From: Trichomonas vaginalis G3
Lineage: Eukaryota > Parabasalia > Trichomonadida > Trichomonadidae
Assembly: GCF_026262505.1 (NCBI RefSeq)
Contig: NC_067203.1
Span: forward strand, 15,698,392-15,762,391
DNA length: 64,000 bases
Direction: 5' to 3'
The position numbers and the translations under genes were made by a program. A model generated the notes under the pieces. The model ran no database searches. It was not told where the DNA came from and worked only from the letters and a program-made list of their open reading frames with translations. Shown here piece by piece: positions 37,401 through 47,574 of this stretch (the stretch's first letter is position 1; the number at the start of each line of letters is the position of its first letter).

Positions 37401-40400
37401 AAGGAGTCAAAAATAGACCAAATTTATCATTCAATTCTATCAAGTAATCAATGATATCCAAAATCCTTTCCGCGTCAGAAAAATGTTCAAATTTTGATTT
37501 GACCAAACTCATACATAGATATTTTTTGATTTCTATGTTGATTTCGGATGATTTCATCAAGTGAGGAAGATTGATAATGATTGCTTCAAACGCATCATGG
37601 TTAATCATTGCTTTTTCTATCAATTTGTTCGAATATTCTCTTTGTCTTTCTGGAACAACGATAGAAAGTGAAGTGACCAAAATATTAAATAATTTTGGAT
37701 ATTTGAGGTCTGTATTTTCCTTTAATAAATATAATTTATCCATTATTTGCATCAATAATTCAGCTTTGTCCAAATTTTGACAGAACTTTAAGAAATAATT
37801 CAAAAGAACGATAAATCGGTCAATTTTTGCAATATTTAACGACTTCATCATTTCGATCAAATTCGGGTAAAAAATGTAAGAAAATCTCTGGTTATATTCA
37901 TCCATTCCGAACAAAGAAGACATCATGAAATCGATCAATTCCGTTTCATTGAAGTAATTCGCAACATCGAAGACATAAATCAACAAATTATCATAATACT
38001 CCAAAATTGTTTCGAAAAATATTAAATCAGGATTTGCCAAACTTGAGATCAATATGTAGAAAATTGATCTCGAGAATGATCTCTGTAAGAGAGAAGACAA
38101 AACTTGGTTAGGAATCCTTATCTTGTGTTTGATAATCATTTGCGAAAGAGAATAACAAAAATGTTCTGTATCTTTGAGATTTTCAAATAAATTCAACATT
38201 ATTCTGTAAATCTCTGTCAAACTCGTGTAAATGTAGTATTCCTTGTTTGTTTCGTAAGTAACATTCAATAAATCAATGAAAGAAACAACTAAATAAATGG
38301 AATCATTGTCGAAATCATTGATTTTCTGGAGTTGTTCAGTAATTAACAAAATAAAATTAAATGGTAATAAATTCATCATTTTCGGACATTGGTTAAAGAA
38401 ATAAACCATCGTTCTAATATCATTGATATTCCCAAGTTTCTCCATAACCATGTTTAAAACAAAAGGTGATAAATAATCGTCAAATTCAGAAATTTTTGTT
38501 TCTATATAAGACAAAATTTCGAAAGCGTATTTTCCTGTTGGAGGAGAGAATAATCTTTGATCGGCAAACATGACTTTTGATACTGATTTAAGTAAATCAA
38601 TTTCAATGGTGTCACTTTTTACAAGTTCTTTGACCAATTTAAGTGTCAAAACCAAAATAACCGTCAAAGGAGTTTTAATATTTGCCAAAATCACACTTGA
38701 CAACATCCATCTTCTGTCTTCATCTATTTCGAAGTGTTTGATCATGTATAATATAGAATCAAGGAAAATTCCATTGTCTACTGATTCCTTTTCCATCAAT
38801 GAATCAAAGATGTTGTTAACTTCTTCTGTAGAAAAGTGACAATATTTGAGACAATTCTTAAAAATGAAAAGATTTTTGTCAGTTATTCCTTGGTCCATGC
38901 AAAAATGTGTTCCTATTTTATGTGATATACGTTCAGGAGTGTTGATTAAAAATGTCTCAACGTATTTCCCAAAAATAAACGAATTTCTTATAAACGTGAC
39001 ACCAAAAATTTTGACAAAATCGATTACATCATTAAAATTCTTTTCATTGTCTATATCCTGGTTTGCCAAAATCTTCAAGTGCATGGCAGCAATTGCTGTG
39101 GCTTTCTCTTCATCACCTGCATTGATATCGTCTTTTTTCATTGAAACATGTTCGAAAATTTTTCTGACGGTTTGTATCAAAATATCATCGTAACAAGAAA
39201 CAGGTTGTTTCAATAGATCGTGGAGCACTGTTATGTATTTGGCTGCGAAATTGACGTTGCCACCAATATCAGCGCAGAAGTACTTAATGTACTTTTTAGA
39301 GGGATCAGAAGTCAAAAGTTGACTTAAAAGGTGTATACAAGAGAGATCTTCTGAGAAATAGGAATCTCTGAAGATTTGTATAGCTTGGTCTGCATAAAGA
39401 GAAAGGAATTTCTTAACGTGGTCGAGGATTAACAGTTTAAATGGAATTTCTCCGTGATTTAACAATGTTACTGTTGCTCTAATGAAAGAAAGGATGTTTT
39501 CTACACCACTGTCTTTGTCTAGTAACACTGCGCGAAGATCATTTCGTTCAGAAAACTTCTTTATGCATAAAAATTTGAGAATTCCATCTAAATTTGCTAA
39601 AAGTGTCATTACTCTTGAATCGGGAAGTCTGGAGATCTTGCAATAGACTTGAAGGAATCTGAGGAAGACACGGGAAGTGACGTTATGGAACATAAATCTG
39701 GAAATTCTCATATACAAGATCATTCTTTCTGGTTGTGTGGTATAGAACTGGATTACGGATTCTCTGGTCGCTGAATACTCTGCTACTTGCTTTGCGAAGG
39801 TCGAACTTGACAAATCTCGAGTGGCCAATAAATATAATGTTTGTTTCGCGGTGAGAGTGACCATCTTCCATCTGGTTGTCAATGACTTCAGCAGGAATGA
39901 GCAAAGGAGCTTCGAAAGAGGGCTATCGTCTACGAAATTCTTGTGAATATCAGGTTGAGCGAGTAATGCGTACAACAAGTAGCCTCTTGCAGCGAGATAT
40001 TCCAATGCCAAGGACTGGTCCTCTCTGTACGAGAAGAGTGCTTGGATAGTTCTTTGTAATGTTGGAGTATATTGTGGTTTTCCAGTAATTCCGCATATCA
40101 TTGCACATGATAATTGTTGCAATGCATAAATTAATTCGCCTTTCGTCTCTATCTCGTCATACGAATTTAATTGTATGGGCGTGCAGATTTTTTTCAAACC
40201 GTTAATTATCGCGAATCTCGATGGACACGAATTTCTTCCTAAGTAGTCGAAGACATCCTGAACGAATCGGACTTTGGCTTTCTGGGGGAATTCCTTGGAG
40301 AAGTTCTCAAGAGTCTTCTCTATGATGTTTGAGCGCTCTGCATCAAGGGAACTCGCTTTTTCATTCACTTTAATTACAATCATCGCTTGAGGGATAGTGA

Positions 40401-43245
40401 ATGCGGATGGTATGATACTGGCAATGACACTTAGACCAATCAGCAATGCTGCATTCATCTCAGGTGGCTTGAAATAGATTAACATATCTGAGATAATTTT
40501 CGTAATATCCGAAACTTCGACGTGTTCTTTGATTTCGGAGATGAAATAGCGGGCAGATTTGATGATCTCTTTACCGACAAATGAGGATGAGGCGGTTCCC
40601 GCTTGGAAAAGACAAAATAAGAAATCAGAATTTTTCGATTCATAGTAAATACTAATGAATTTATCTACGAACTTCTGGATTTCTTGCGAGAGGAAGCTGT
40701 ACAACTTCTTGAAACTCGTAAGGAAGAATAAATGGAGGATTAAAGAGAAAATTACCTTATTATCGAGTTTTCCTTCTCTCTGGATGATCTGAATGGAGTA
40801 TTCTATTAGAATAGCGATCAAACTGTAGATATCATAGGCTGTTTCCTCATTTGGAGGACGATTTATGAAAATATCTGCGAGCATCAGCGGAATATTGAAG
40901 TTTATACCATCTACGATCCATACAGGATGCTCAATGAGTGGTTCTGGCTGGATAATAAACGATGCAAGTGCAGGAATCGCTCTAGTTAAGTTTAATCTCG
41001 TTTCTTCTGTCAATAAATGGGATTTTTGGATCATCTGGTGGAATAGATACGAAATCTGTGGTCTGGATCCGAAAGATCTAAGCTCTGGATCGCTGGAAGT
41101 GATTTTTATTATTAATTTGGCCGCTTCTTCGACGTGTTCTGGTTTTTCGGATCTCAAGGCTGTATCTATTAACGGAAACAGTTGGGAAATGCCAGCTGGA
41201 GACTTTTCTCCGGAAATAAGGTTATAAGCATGGAAAATGAGCTCGCATTGTGCGTCAGGTAGTACATCGTTCAAATAGGATGATTTGAAGCCATATTGGA
41301 GCTGTTCGTCCTCAATTATGTTGATTAAATTTTGGATATACTTAATACACTTTGTTACGCATTGATGGTTAGCTGCTTTCTTGATATTAATATATAAACA
41401 AGTGAGAATGAACTTTTTGTGGGCTGAAAGCATCAAATTGGAGCAATTTGATTTATTATACGAAATTGAACGGACCAAAAAGAGAATGTACGTTCCCCAC
41501 TTGCTTATCTCGTCTTCAAACCTCGAAGCAATAAGGTTTCGTTTGCTGCAAGCCGTGTCAAACAGCCATTTAAATGAATATGAGAACAAAGTGGTAAAAA
41601 GTGGCCTTATTTGGTTTGCTTCGGATACATCCATGGCTTTGATCATCTTCAGAGCATCTTTAGTCAGTGAATTCTCACTGGCGTGTTCAAAGAAAATATT
41701 TCCGAAATTACTCGTAATTGTAGCGATGATTTGTGGAGATGCTGAATTCAGGATACGTGTTATATCCGAAATCGACTGGAAAACCGTGTTCGTGGCTGAA
41801 ATAAACAAATCATTTTTCTTCCAAAGCGTCAGAACGAACTTTGCGTGTAAAACATTCAATATACTGGATATCCATGATGCAAAGAAGCTGGAAATATATG
41901 TGGTTGAAAATGTTTTGTACTCATTATTCGAATTAATGTAATGAATAATGAGAGGAAGTAGAGATTGTACGAAGAAAGATGCATTCCTGAATTTTCCAAG
42001 TAGTTTTATGAAGTTGTCGAGTTGTTTTCGATAGAATTTCTCTGCATCTTCTTCATTATTGAAAACTTTGAGCGTAACCTTAGTAAATATATCGGAATCG
42101 ATTGAGTCAGGAGCTTCTTCCCAGTAATCTGCTGAAAATGGGAACTTTTGAGTTACGAAATCTGATTTTTTGCTTTCTTTAACAGTAGAACCGACCATTC
42201 TTCTAAATTTGCCACCAATGGCACCAATGAAGTTCTGGCTGTAGTTGAATAAGGTCAAAATCAAAGGCGGATTGTTGGTATTTATAATAATTTTTGAGAA
42301 ATCATCGATTTTCAAGAATTTGTCGGTAGTATTGTGTATCATATGCAAGCAGTATGTCGAAATGAGGTTCTGTGCTGTGATATTGTTGTTCAAATTGAAG
42401 AATTTGACAAATAAATGCGGACTCTGGTTAAATTTGCATTCTACGTATTTCCAGTTTGTCATGACCTCTAATGATGTCGTAAATATGTTGACTAATGCCG
42501 ATAAAATCTTGATATCAGTAGATTGAAAGAAATTCTGGTAAATTGAGAGGAATGGTTCGAAAAAGTATAGTAATAAGTCATTGTATGTCTGAGATGAAGC
42601 ACTTATGACCTTCTCAAACGACTCTACAGCGGCAGATTGAAGTTCATTGTCTTTTGTTGATGATAAGTACTCAAAAGTGATAGTGTAAAGTGCAGACATG
42701 AATCTTACGAACGATGAAGTGATTTGATTCTTGTTAATTGCTTTAACAGCTTCGAATAACTTAAATACGACTTCTTTTACTGAGTTATCGGATATTAATG
42801 ATTGAATAAGCTTAGTAACGCCATTTAATGATGTAAAATCGGTCTTTGAATAGTATGATTTGATGGTTTGGGGAAATGGGTTCTTTATCAATGAATTCAT
42901 GTATCCTATGACTATAGGCTTGACATCTGTTGAGTTTTGCGTTTGTTTCAGACCGTTTAATATCATTCCTGCAACTGAAACAGGTGTCTTTTCGTTAAGC
43001 AAAGACTTTAGGTAATTAAAATCAGGGCGAAGTACTATGATAAGGGCAATGTATGATAATATGATTGGATTTGGCTCCCCTGATTTAAGTGAGTTAAGAT
43101 TTTCTTGTATTAATTTGACAATCTCTTCAAGGAAACGCCTTTTACTTTCTTCATTAGTAGAGACTGACTGCTCATGAAGCTCCTTGATATGAGCATTACT
43201 TTCACTTATTCTACTATTAGGTTTAAAAAGAGTTTCAACATGCAT
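34465..43245 (-). CDS. TRRAP: TRRAP/Tra1-like PIKK-family pseudokinase, chromatin co-activator scaffold
   Basis: A 2926-residue single ORF. The first ~2000 residues are helical HEAT-type repeats, followed by a FAT region. About 2560-2880 is a PI3K-like kinase domain that has lost the usual catalytic and metal-binding motifs but keeps the Tra1/TRRAP-type block (NKHDYLLAKRDSAASFSGSC; CGSPFRLSPNIMTFMGPNFE at ~2805). It ends in a FATC-type tail finishing AIPWF, as in Tra1 (..PWF/PWL). Tra1/TRRAP is the activator-binding subunit of SAGA and NuA4 histone acetyltransferase complexes. It is shorter than animal and yeast forms (about 3700-3900 residues). It is a nuclear scaffold by family. Head-to-head with the eIF4G-like gene. 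Confidence 0.82.
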   Translation of the reverse strand: MHVETLFKPNSRISESNAHIKELHEQSVSTNEESKRRFLEEIVKLIQENLNSLKSGEPNPIILSYIALIIVLRPDFNYLKSLLNEKTPVSVAGMILNGLKQTQNSTDVKPIVIGYMNSLIKNPFPQTIKSYYSKTDFTSLNGVTKLIQSLISDNSVKEVVFKLFEAVKAINKNQITSSFVRFMSALYTITFEYLSSTKDNELQSAAVESFEKVISASSQTYNDLLLYFFEPFLSIYQNFFQSTDIKILSALVNIFTTSLEVMTNWKYVECKFNQSPHLFVKFFNLNNNITAQNLISTYCLHMIHNTTDKFLKIDDFSKIIINTNNPPLILTLFNYSQNFIGAIGGKFRRMVGSTVKESKKSDFVTQKFPFSADYWEEAPDSIDSDIFTKVTLKVFNNEEDAEKFYRKQLDNFIKLLGKFRNASFFVQSLLPLIIHYINSNNEYKTFSTTYISSFFASWISSILNVLHAKFVLTLWKKNDLFISATNTVFQSISDITRILNSASPQIIATITSNFGNIFFEHASENSLTKDALKMIKAMDVSEANQIRPLFTTLFSYSFKWLFDTACSKRNLIASRFEDEISKWGTYILFLVRSISYNKSNCSNLMLSAHKKFILTCLYINIKKAANHQCVTKCIKYIQNLINIIEDEQLQYGFKSSYLNDVLPDAQCELIFHAYNLISGEKSPAGISQLFPLIDTALRSEKPEHVEEAAKLIIKITSSDPELRSFGSRPQISYLFHQMIQKSHLLTEETRLNLTRAIPALASFIIQPEPLIEHPVWIVDGINFNIPLMLADIFINRPPNEETAYDIYSLIAILIEYSIQIIQREGKLDNKVIFSLILHLFFLTSFKKLYSFLSQEIQKFVDKFISIYYESKNSDFLFCLFQAGTASSSFVGKEIIKSARYFISEIKEHVEVSDITKIISDMLIYFKPPEMNAALLIGLSVIASIIPSAFTIPQAMIVIKVNEKASSLDAERSNIIEKTLENFSKEFPQKAKVRFVQDVFDYLGRNSCPSRFAIINGLKKICTPIQLNSYDEIETKGELIYALQQLSCAMICGITGKPQYTPTLQRTIQALFSYREDQSLALEYLAARGYLLYALLAQPDIHKNFVDDSPLSKLLCSFLLKSLTTRWKMVTLTAKQTLYLLATRDLSSSTFAKQVAEYSATRESVIQFYTTQPERMILYMRISRFMFHNVTSRVFLRFLQVYCKISRLPDSRVMTLLANLDGILKFLCIKKFSERNDLRAVLLDKDSGVENILSFIRATVTLLNHGEIPFKLLILDHVKKFLSLYADQAIQIFRDSYFSEDLSCIHLLSQLLTSDPSKKYIKYFCADIGGNVNFAAKYITVLHDLLKQPVSCYDDILIQTVRKIFEHVSMKKDDINAGDEEKATAIAAMHLKILANQDIDNEKNFNDVIDFVKIFGVTFIRNSFIFGKYVETFLINTPERISHKIGTHFCMDQGITDKNLFIFKNCLKYCHFSTEEVNNIFDSLMEKESVDNGIFLDSILYMIKHFEIDEDRRWMLSSVILANIKTPLTVILVLTLKLVKELVKSDTIEIDLLKSVSKVMFADQRLFSPPTGKYAFEILSYIETKISEFDDYLSPFVLNMVMEKLGNINDIRTMVYFFNQCPKMMNLLPFNFILLITEQLQKINDFDNDSIYLVVSFIDLLNVTYETNKEYYIYTSLTEIYRIMLNLFENLKDTEHFCYSLSQMIIKHKIRIPNQVLSSLLQRSFSRSIFYILISSLANPDLIFFETILEYYDNLLIYVFDVANYFNETELIDFMMSSLFGMDEYNQRFSYIFYPNLIEMMKSLNIAKIDRFIVLLNYFLKFCQNLDKAELLMQIMDKLYLLKENTDLKYPKLFNILVTSLSIVVPERQREYSNKLIEKAMINHDAFEAIIINLPHLMKSSEINIEIKKYLCMSLVKSKFEHFSDAERILDIIDYLIELNDKFGLFLTPLLLTILLMTIQNTTAHLRLKAISKFDKLLPSEIDEKVTYLIQNCPINIWGDQRISIIVTIIMSHESKIWWHLQMFPDSLKSILDETLQFIFTKTLEKGNVSLVVDFLVNAMRHGSMKIITKAIMYALSNCNMNLEQNILIHCLETTNSVEIYQQICGNEGFDIRTIHFDNLADYEFARNLYLMSPEQTAATAMSLLNQYKAASVLYQDFPEKLQDFNMRIVNDHFNSSFDQILPIKTVIKPMTSLKESPDKISEEIQNLFENFNPNTIKKQRKDIAIVQHSIANIFKQKKVISSPELERLICLESSTLILASVIDSYKSINLFDEGFVRAINPVMFSSLIRLERQTNETNLSQFPQIEENEEPILVVSSTMNSLFKSICGYTNRGLIAVSHSQITQHVNEITMRIEKRGLQMNELSRFAPLTFQIFCLQPNETVFKITSGAYLRILEMESTNFIRTESVARLITLLKIAVYDKKLNLDVSDLCSKISQLKNAENWLSFLQGLFCLAEFPWFIKAFQPMISKYPQISYIAAVSSENSEVAKIISNIYLRISETHLLNAIIKNINDLTENDIIMALRQHYLQKFLQFLMEKKFYRKVKSEMKKDDSELRKLYDEILVTDKETLDLDMICKEKLKNQKEIDEIIESVTGKPNSSETTNTNINEIVSNLNTIFPLPNNSPFQQTIFCLKLNDVTPLSDNLITIGCITESSEKGNLLVWSEPGIKFAVSSTVLTVIDSIFNHCYATHKRMIKLPVPQIISLGQAQVSLCAGDVNSLSSLLMASQKDILQNLTNKSDIDSTILQRYYQRKFNKHDYLLAKRDSAASFSGSCLVSTIFSLPYTDLQNLMIHENKIVLSPLSFYKNECGSPFRLSPNIMTFMGPNFEGVFMINFTAAAYSMMCQFELSRALFEHLVFDDENKWMENPSLTIYARRLTIEEKLIAISPPTGVAVTSEDCLDWINQLKDLIERAKDESLQPDTAIPWF

Positions 43246-43785
43246 CGAGATTTTTTTTCTGAGAAGTACGAAATTTCCGATATCTACGCCCTTTTTCGAT
43301 TTTATCCCAATAAATATCTATTTCTCATGGAGAGTTCAATTTATATGAATTGATCTCTGTTTTATTACAGATCATGATTTGAAATTTAATTTGCGCTAGC
43401 CTATCCGTATGGCTAATACCATTGTAATTGTATCAGAATTATAACTACATTGTCATAAAGTTTTTCAGATCAAAGTGTTTTATCACATATGATAACATAT
43501 CTTTCTTGATTTCATGACTTATTAAGAAAGAATTTGTAAATCACATATAAAATATGACCTATATTATCAATATGAAGTATCATTATTTGTAAAATATCAT
43601 CAAAATTATTTATATATGTAAATCAAAAAGATGAATGTATCAAGAGCTTAATCTACTGAATTAAATACTAAATTCCATTGATTTCATAGGTGTTATAAGA
43701 ATATTAAATTTCGTAAAAATATTCATTGATTTTATACATCATCAAATAGGAAACTTGCTGTATTATTTCTATATGATGGTTTCAT
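43246..43785. promoter_or_regulatory. Divergent intergenic region of the TRRAP and eIF4G-like genes
   Basis: 540 bp without ORF; it holds the promoters of both genes. No specific motif assigned. Confidence 0.5.
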
Positions 43786-46700
43786 ATGCAAATTACTATA
43801 GTCAATAGCAAATTTCGCACAGGAAATTCAATATTACCAATGTATGAACCTCCGAAATTGGTAATAGGGCGCGCAAATCCGAAACCAGGGCGTCACATTG
43901 TTATTCCTACCAATTCAATGAATGATGATGAGTATGAATATGTCTATGATTACGATGAAGAGGAGGATTACGAAGAAGAAGAATATTCAGATGATCAATT
44001 TCCAGGAGAAGTAGTAAATAACTTTGATGAATCTAACAGTGAACCTATTAATAATGCTGCTACATCTCCTCGTTTTCAAATAAGTCCATCAGGAAAACTT
44101 CTTGATATTGTAATCAAACCAAACAAAGCATTGGTTCCAAACAAGACAGCAAACATCATAAAAGAAGGTTCTAACATTATTATTAAGAGTATTAACAATG
44201 TTGAAGAAAAAGAATTAAATAATAAGCCAAAATTACCAGAAGGAGTCAGCATTGTTCTCTCCAAACGTGGAAAATTAAGTGAGCAACTCGAATTACAAGA
44301 ATACGAGAAGAAAAGAGAAGAATATGAAGAACAAAAAAGAATTATGGAGGAAAAACTTAACAATCAAGATCCAAATAGACCGAAACCATCCGAAGTATTA
44401 CCTTCTGTTGAACAAATTGACTTCAATAACACTTTAACTCTTAATGATGATGATTATTTGTTTTTATGCTCCTTAAAATCGACAACAAACACAATCGAAG
44501 CTGACAAAAGTAAGCAAAACTTATCATCACTCAAGACAAACCTCAATATCTCTCGTGCAACTAAAAAAGCTGATATAAAAATCGAATTACCAGCAGGAGA
44601 CAAGAAAGCTCAGCTCACTTATCAACAACGTGCGAATATACCTATATTTACAAACAGAAAACTCACAACTTCTGAGTTGAAAAAACATATTCGCGTAGAA
44701 AAGAACGGTGTTGATCTTTTACAGGATGAAATCGATGTTTTCGACAATATTGATGCCGAAGAAGAGGAAGAGGAGGAAGAAGAAGTAAAAATCGATCCAA
44801 AAAAGCCGAAAATTATTTTACCTTCAGTTCAGCTTCCAAAGAAAGGCGGCGAAGACATTATGCACGAGGTAAATTTAATTGGCCTCGATGGCAAAGCCAG
44901 AAATGTGAAATACATCATGCTTCCAAATCTTAATGAAACAAAACAGCCAGAGATCAACGTTTTGCCAAGAAACGAAATGCAGATCGAACCATTAGTACTC
45001 AGACATACATTCTATACCGTCAGTGATCTCAGAAAGATCAAGGAAGACATGTTGAAGAATAATTTGCTCGCAACTCCTGTTAAGAGGACATCCGGTCTCG
45101 AAACATTATACAGACTTCAAGTAGAAATGAAGAACCCTGCAGCCATGAAGGATTACGGATTTTTCAGACGCGGTACATTAGAAATCTCCTATCAATCGCT
45201 AGAACCATTACAGCCAGTGATCAGAACAGCAGTTACAGTTGCAAAGAATACTCCTGCAGTTCAAGATTTCCTCAAGAACAATCAGAATCAGAACCAACAA
45301 CAACCGGCAGGTCCGAAATTGGCCCAACTCCAAACCGTTGTTCAGTTGGCCGACCCACTAGAGCTTATCAAGACCAGAAAGGAGCAAGACAAGTTCATTC
45401 CAACAGTTTTCGCAAAAGCAGTCGGTTTATGGGATGATAAATCAGAAGACGCGTTCAAGGCATTGACAAAGAAGACATTTAACAGATTGACAATCCGAAA
45501 TGTCAAAGAAACTCTCGAATCTTATTCACCGGAATTAAATACAGCGGAAAGAATCGATTTCGCTGTTTCAACCTTCGTAAAGAAAGCGAAAGCAGAGCCA
45601 TCATTCGCTCCTACATACGCACAATTCGCTGCACAATGTTCTGTACAAGAATTTCGTTTACGTGTTGTACAGGACACAATTAACTCATTCTTTGAGTTGT
45701 TGGCCAACCCTGGAAAGGCAGAAAACGAAATAGATGTTCAAGATGCCGTTGGAGCTTCATGTTTCTTCGCATCTCTGATTGCTGAAGAAGCTACACAAGA
45801 AGTTAATGGCCAAACAGCTATTAACCAACTTCTTGAAGCAATAGAGAAGCCAAATCCGCATTCAACTCATATAGAAATGCTCAATAAATTCATTCCTTAC
45901 TCAGGATACGAATTCGTAAAGAAAATCGATGGTTCGTACTGGAATCGTATGGAATTTCTCTTAAAACGTAACGATATCAAGCAAAGATACAAGTTCTTGA
46001 TAACAGAGATATTCGAGGCCAAGAACAAGTTAATGCAGGGCCACGAGATTGTAGAAACACTGGCGTACGGAAAGATGACGGAGAACATGATCCAAACTGT
46101 AAGAGATTTGTTCAAGGAATTCAAGGAGAAGAAAGAGTTGCCTGAAAACCAGCTGATGCCTAATGATTTCTTCCAGGCCGCACTCGAAATCATCCCAGAA
46201 TTTCACCATACAGAGCAACATAACTATTACTGTTTCGTTGCGGACATGTGTAAGTATAATGGTATTTACGCTGATGACTGTGTTGATATTATTGCTAACT
46301 CTTGCGTCGCGTTCGAAGAAAAAGGACTTCCAAAGACATATACTCAAATTTGGGCAGCGATTTCGGATATTTCTATCGTTCTATTTTTGAAAGGAGTCAT
46401 AGAATTGCGTGATTGTCAGGAAATCCATAGAATTTTCAATCCAGGAACATGGAATTACAAGAACGACATCAAATGGTATCTCTTCGATCACCACAACTTC
46501 GTGAGATCTCTTCCTGCTCCTGGTCTTGATGATGTTGAAATCAAAACAGCTCTTTCTATGCCAGATTTAATCAGAATGAGAGATATCCATATCCCTGTCA
46601 TGTCTAGATTAGTAGCAATATCTATTTGCAGAGCATTATGTGCAGCTATTGATTCAGAAGCTATCATGGCTGTTGACAAAGTTCCAATCAAATGGTTGCA

Positions 46701-46833
46701 AGTTTTTGCTAAAGCTTACAGATACCAAACTAAGACAGTTAAAGATGAATTGGTTATTTTCATCAGACACTACTCAGAAATTCCATTCAGTGCTGGTGAA
46801 CTTATCAGAGAATTTGCAATTATTAGAGTGTAA
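43786..46833 (+). CDS. eIF4G-like translation initiation scaffold with MIF4G domain
   Basis: A 1015-residue protein. The N-terminal ~380 residues are disordered, with acidic runs (around 45-65 and 325-333) and charged coils. At ~408 it has HTFYTVSDLRKIKEDML, an eIF4E-binding-like Y-x4-L motif whose next residue is Arg rather than a hydrophobic one. A MIF4G domain spans ~520-760 (KALTKKTFNRLTIRNVKETL, then ERIDFAVSTFVKKAKAEPSF, TYAQFAAQC), matching the eIF4G pattern LNKLTPENF...VI.LIF.KA..EP.F...YA.LC. A second helical module at ~800-1015 may be an additional MIF4G/MA3-like domain. It is the expected scaffold linking cap-binding protein, eIF4A and eIF3; an NMD or other MIF4G protein is the alternative. 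Confidence 0.75.
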   Translation: MQITIVNSKFRTGNSILPMYEPPKLVIGRANPKPGRHIVIPTNSMNDDEYEYVYDYDEEEDYEEEEYSDDQFPGEVVNNFDESNSEPINNAATSPRFQISPSGKLLDIVIKPNKALVPNKTANIIKEGSNIIIKSINNVEEKELNNKPKLPEGVSIVLSKRGKLSEQLELQEYEKKREEYEEQKRIMEEKLNNQDPNRPKPSEVLPSVEQIDFNNTLTLNDDDYLFLCSLKSTTNTIEADKSKQNLSSLKTNLNISRATKKADIKIELPAGDKKAQLTYQQRANIPIFTNRKLTTSELKKHIRVEKNGVDLLQDEIDVFDNIDAEEEEEEEEEVKIDPKKPKIILPSVQLPKKGGEDIMHEVNLIGLDGKARNVKYIMLPNLNETKQPEINVLPRNEMQIEPLVLRHTFYTVSDLRKIKEDMLKNNLLATPVKRTSGLETLYRLQVEMKNPAAMKDYGFFRRGTLEISYQSLEPLQPVIRTAVTVAKNTPAVQDFLKNNQNQNQQQPAGPKLAQLQTVVQLADPLELIKTRKEQDKFIPTVFAKAVGLWDDKSEDAFKALTKKTFNRLTIRNVKETLESYSPELNTAERIDFAVSTFVKKAKAEPSFAPTYAQFAAQCSVQEFRLRVVQDTINSFFELLANPGKAENEIDVQDAVGASCFFASLIAEEATQEVNGQTAINQLLEAIEKPNPHSTHIEMLNKFIPYSGYEFVKKIDGSYWNRMEFLLKRNDIKQRYKFLITEIFEAKNKLMQGHEIVETLAYGKMTENMIQTVRDLFKEFKEKKELPENQLMPNDFFQAALEIIPEFHHTEQHNYYCFVADMCKYNGIYADDCVDIIANSCVAFEEKGLPKTYTQIWAAISDISIVLFLKGVIELRDCQEIHRIFNPGTWNYKNDIKWYLFDHHNFVRSLPAPGLDDVEIKTALSMPDLIRMRDIHIPVMSRLVAISICRALCAAIDSEAIMAVDKVPIKWLQVFAKAYRYQTKTVKDELVIFIRHYSEIPFSAGELIREFAIIRV

Positions 46834-46932
46834 TCTATTGTTTGTTTTTTTTTTTTCGTTGGTTAATAAACATTTTTTTGTAATAGTTTTAGTTCTTTAT
46901 CTAAATTCAAATTATTTTTTCAAATAAATAGA

Positions 46933-47022
46933 AATGGAGGAACAGCACTTGATATTGCAAGAAAACATTATAGTGATAGATATACTAAAAATCAAAAATA
47001 TAAATCAATATATTCCATATAA
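46933..47022 (+). pseudogene. Ankyrin-repeat gene fragment (C-terminal end)
   Basis: Thirty codons including the stop read NGGTALDIARKHYSDRYTKN and then QKYKSIYSI and stop. 'GGTALDIARK' is the typical last-repeat phrase of trichomonad ankyrin proteins (NGxTALDIAxK). It has no start and is isolated, just after the eIF4G-like gene. It looks like a relic of a deleted ankyrin gene. Confidence 0.65.
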
Positions 47023-47574
47023 AACTACTATAGCAAAGAATAGTCGAAAAGAAACATCTTCTGATTTTGAATGAGATTATATTTTATTAAAATCAATGAA
47101 GGGGAAAATATTTCTATAGAATATGTATATAGAAGAGAAATAATCATTTTCAAGAGTGTACTCAAATCCTTATAAAATAAACTATCATATAATATTGGAT
47201 TACTGGTATCAAACATTTCAAGAATAATAGTATCATATTCAATTTGTAAAAAATGAAATTAATAAAAGATCATTATTGTAAAAAGCTGCAATTCGCCCCG
47301 ATATCGGCTGAAAAATGTTGTTCAAAGAACAAATATCATAATTAATAACTTAAAATGTATATTCACGCAGGATGATTCTTATGGAATGGCGCAACTTATC
47401 AAATATTATGATTGAATTTTTAATATAGCGAGCCGAATTGAAATTGCCATGACAATATCAAGTATGAATCCAAGAGATTCTTCTTATTCAACTGAAACTG
47501 ATATCTGAAATACTTAATTCTATTGATTTGATAAAGTTCTTCAGTTTTATAAAAAAAACTTTTTTTTTATTGTG
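47023..47574. other. Intergenic, no gene seen
   Basis: About 550 bp upstream of the 47575 gene. GCCCCGATATCGGC near 47296-47309 is an almost perfect palindrome. Otherwise featureless. Confidence 0.45.
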
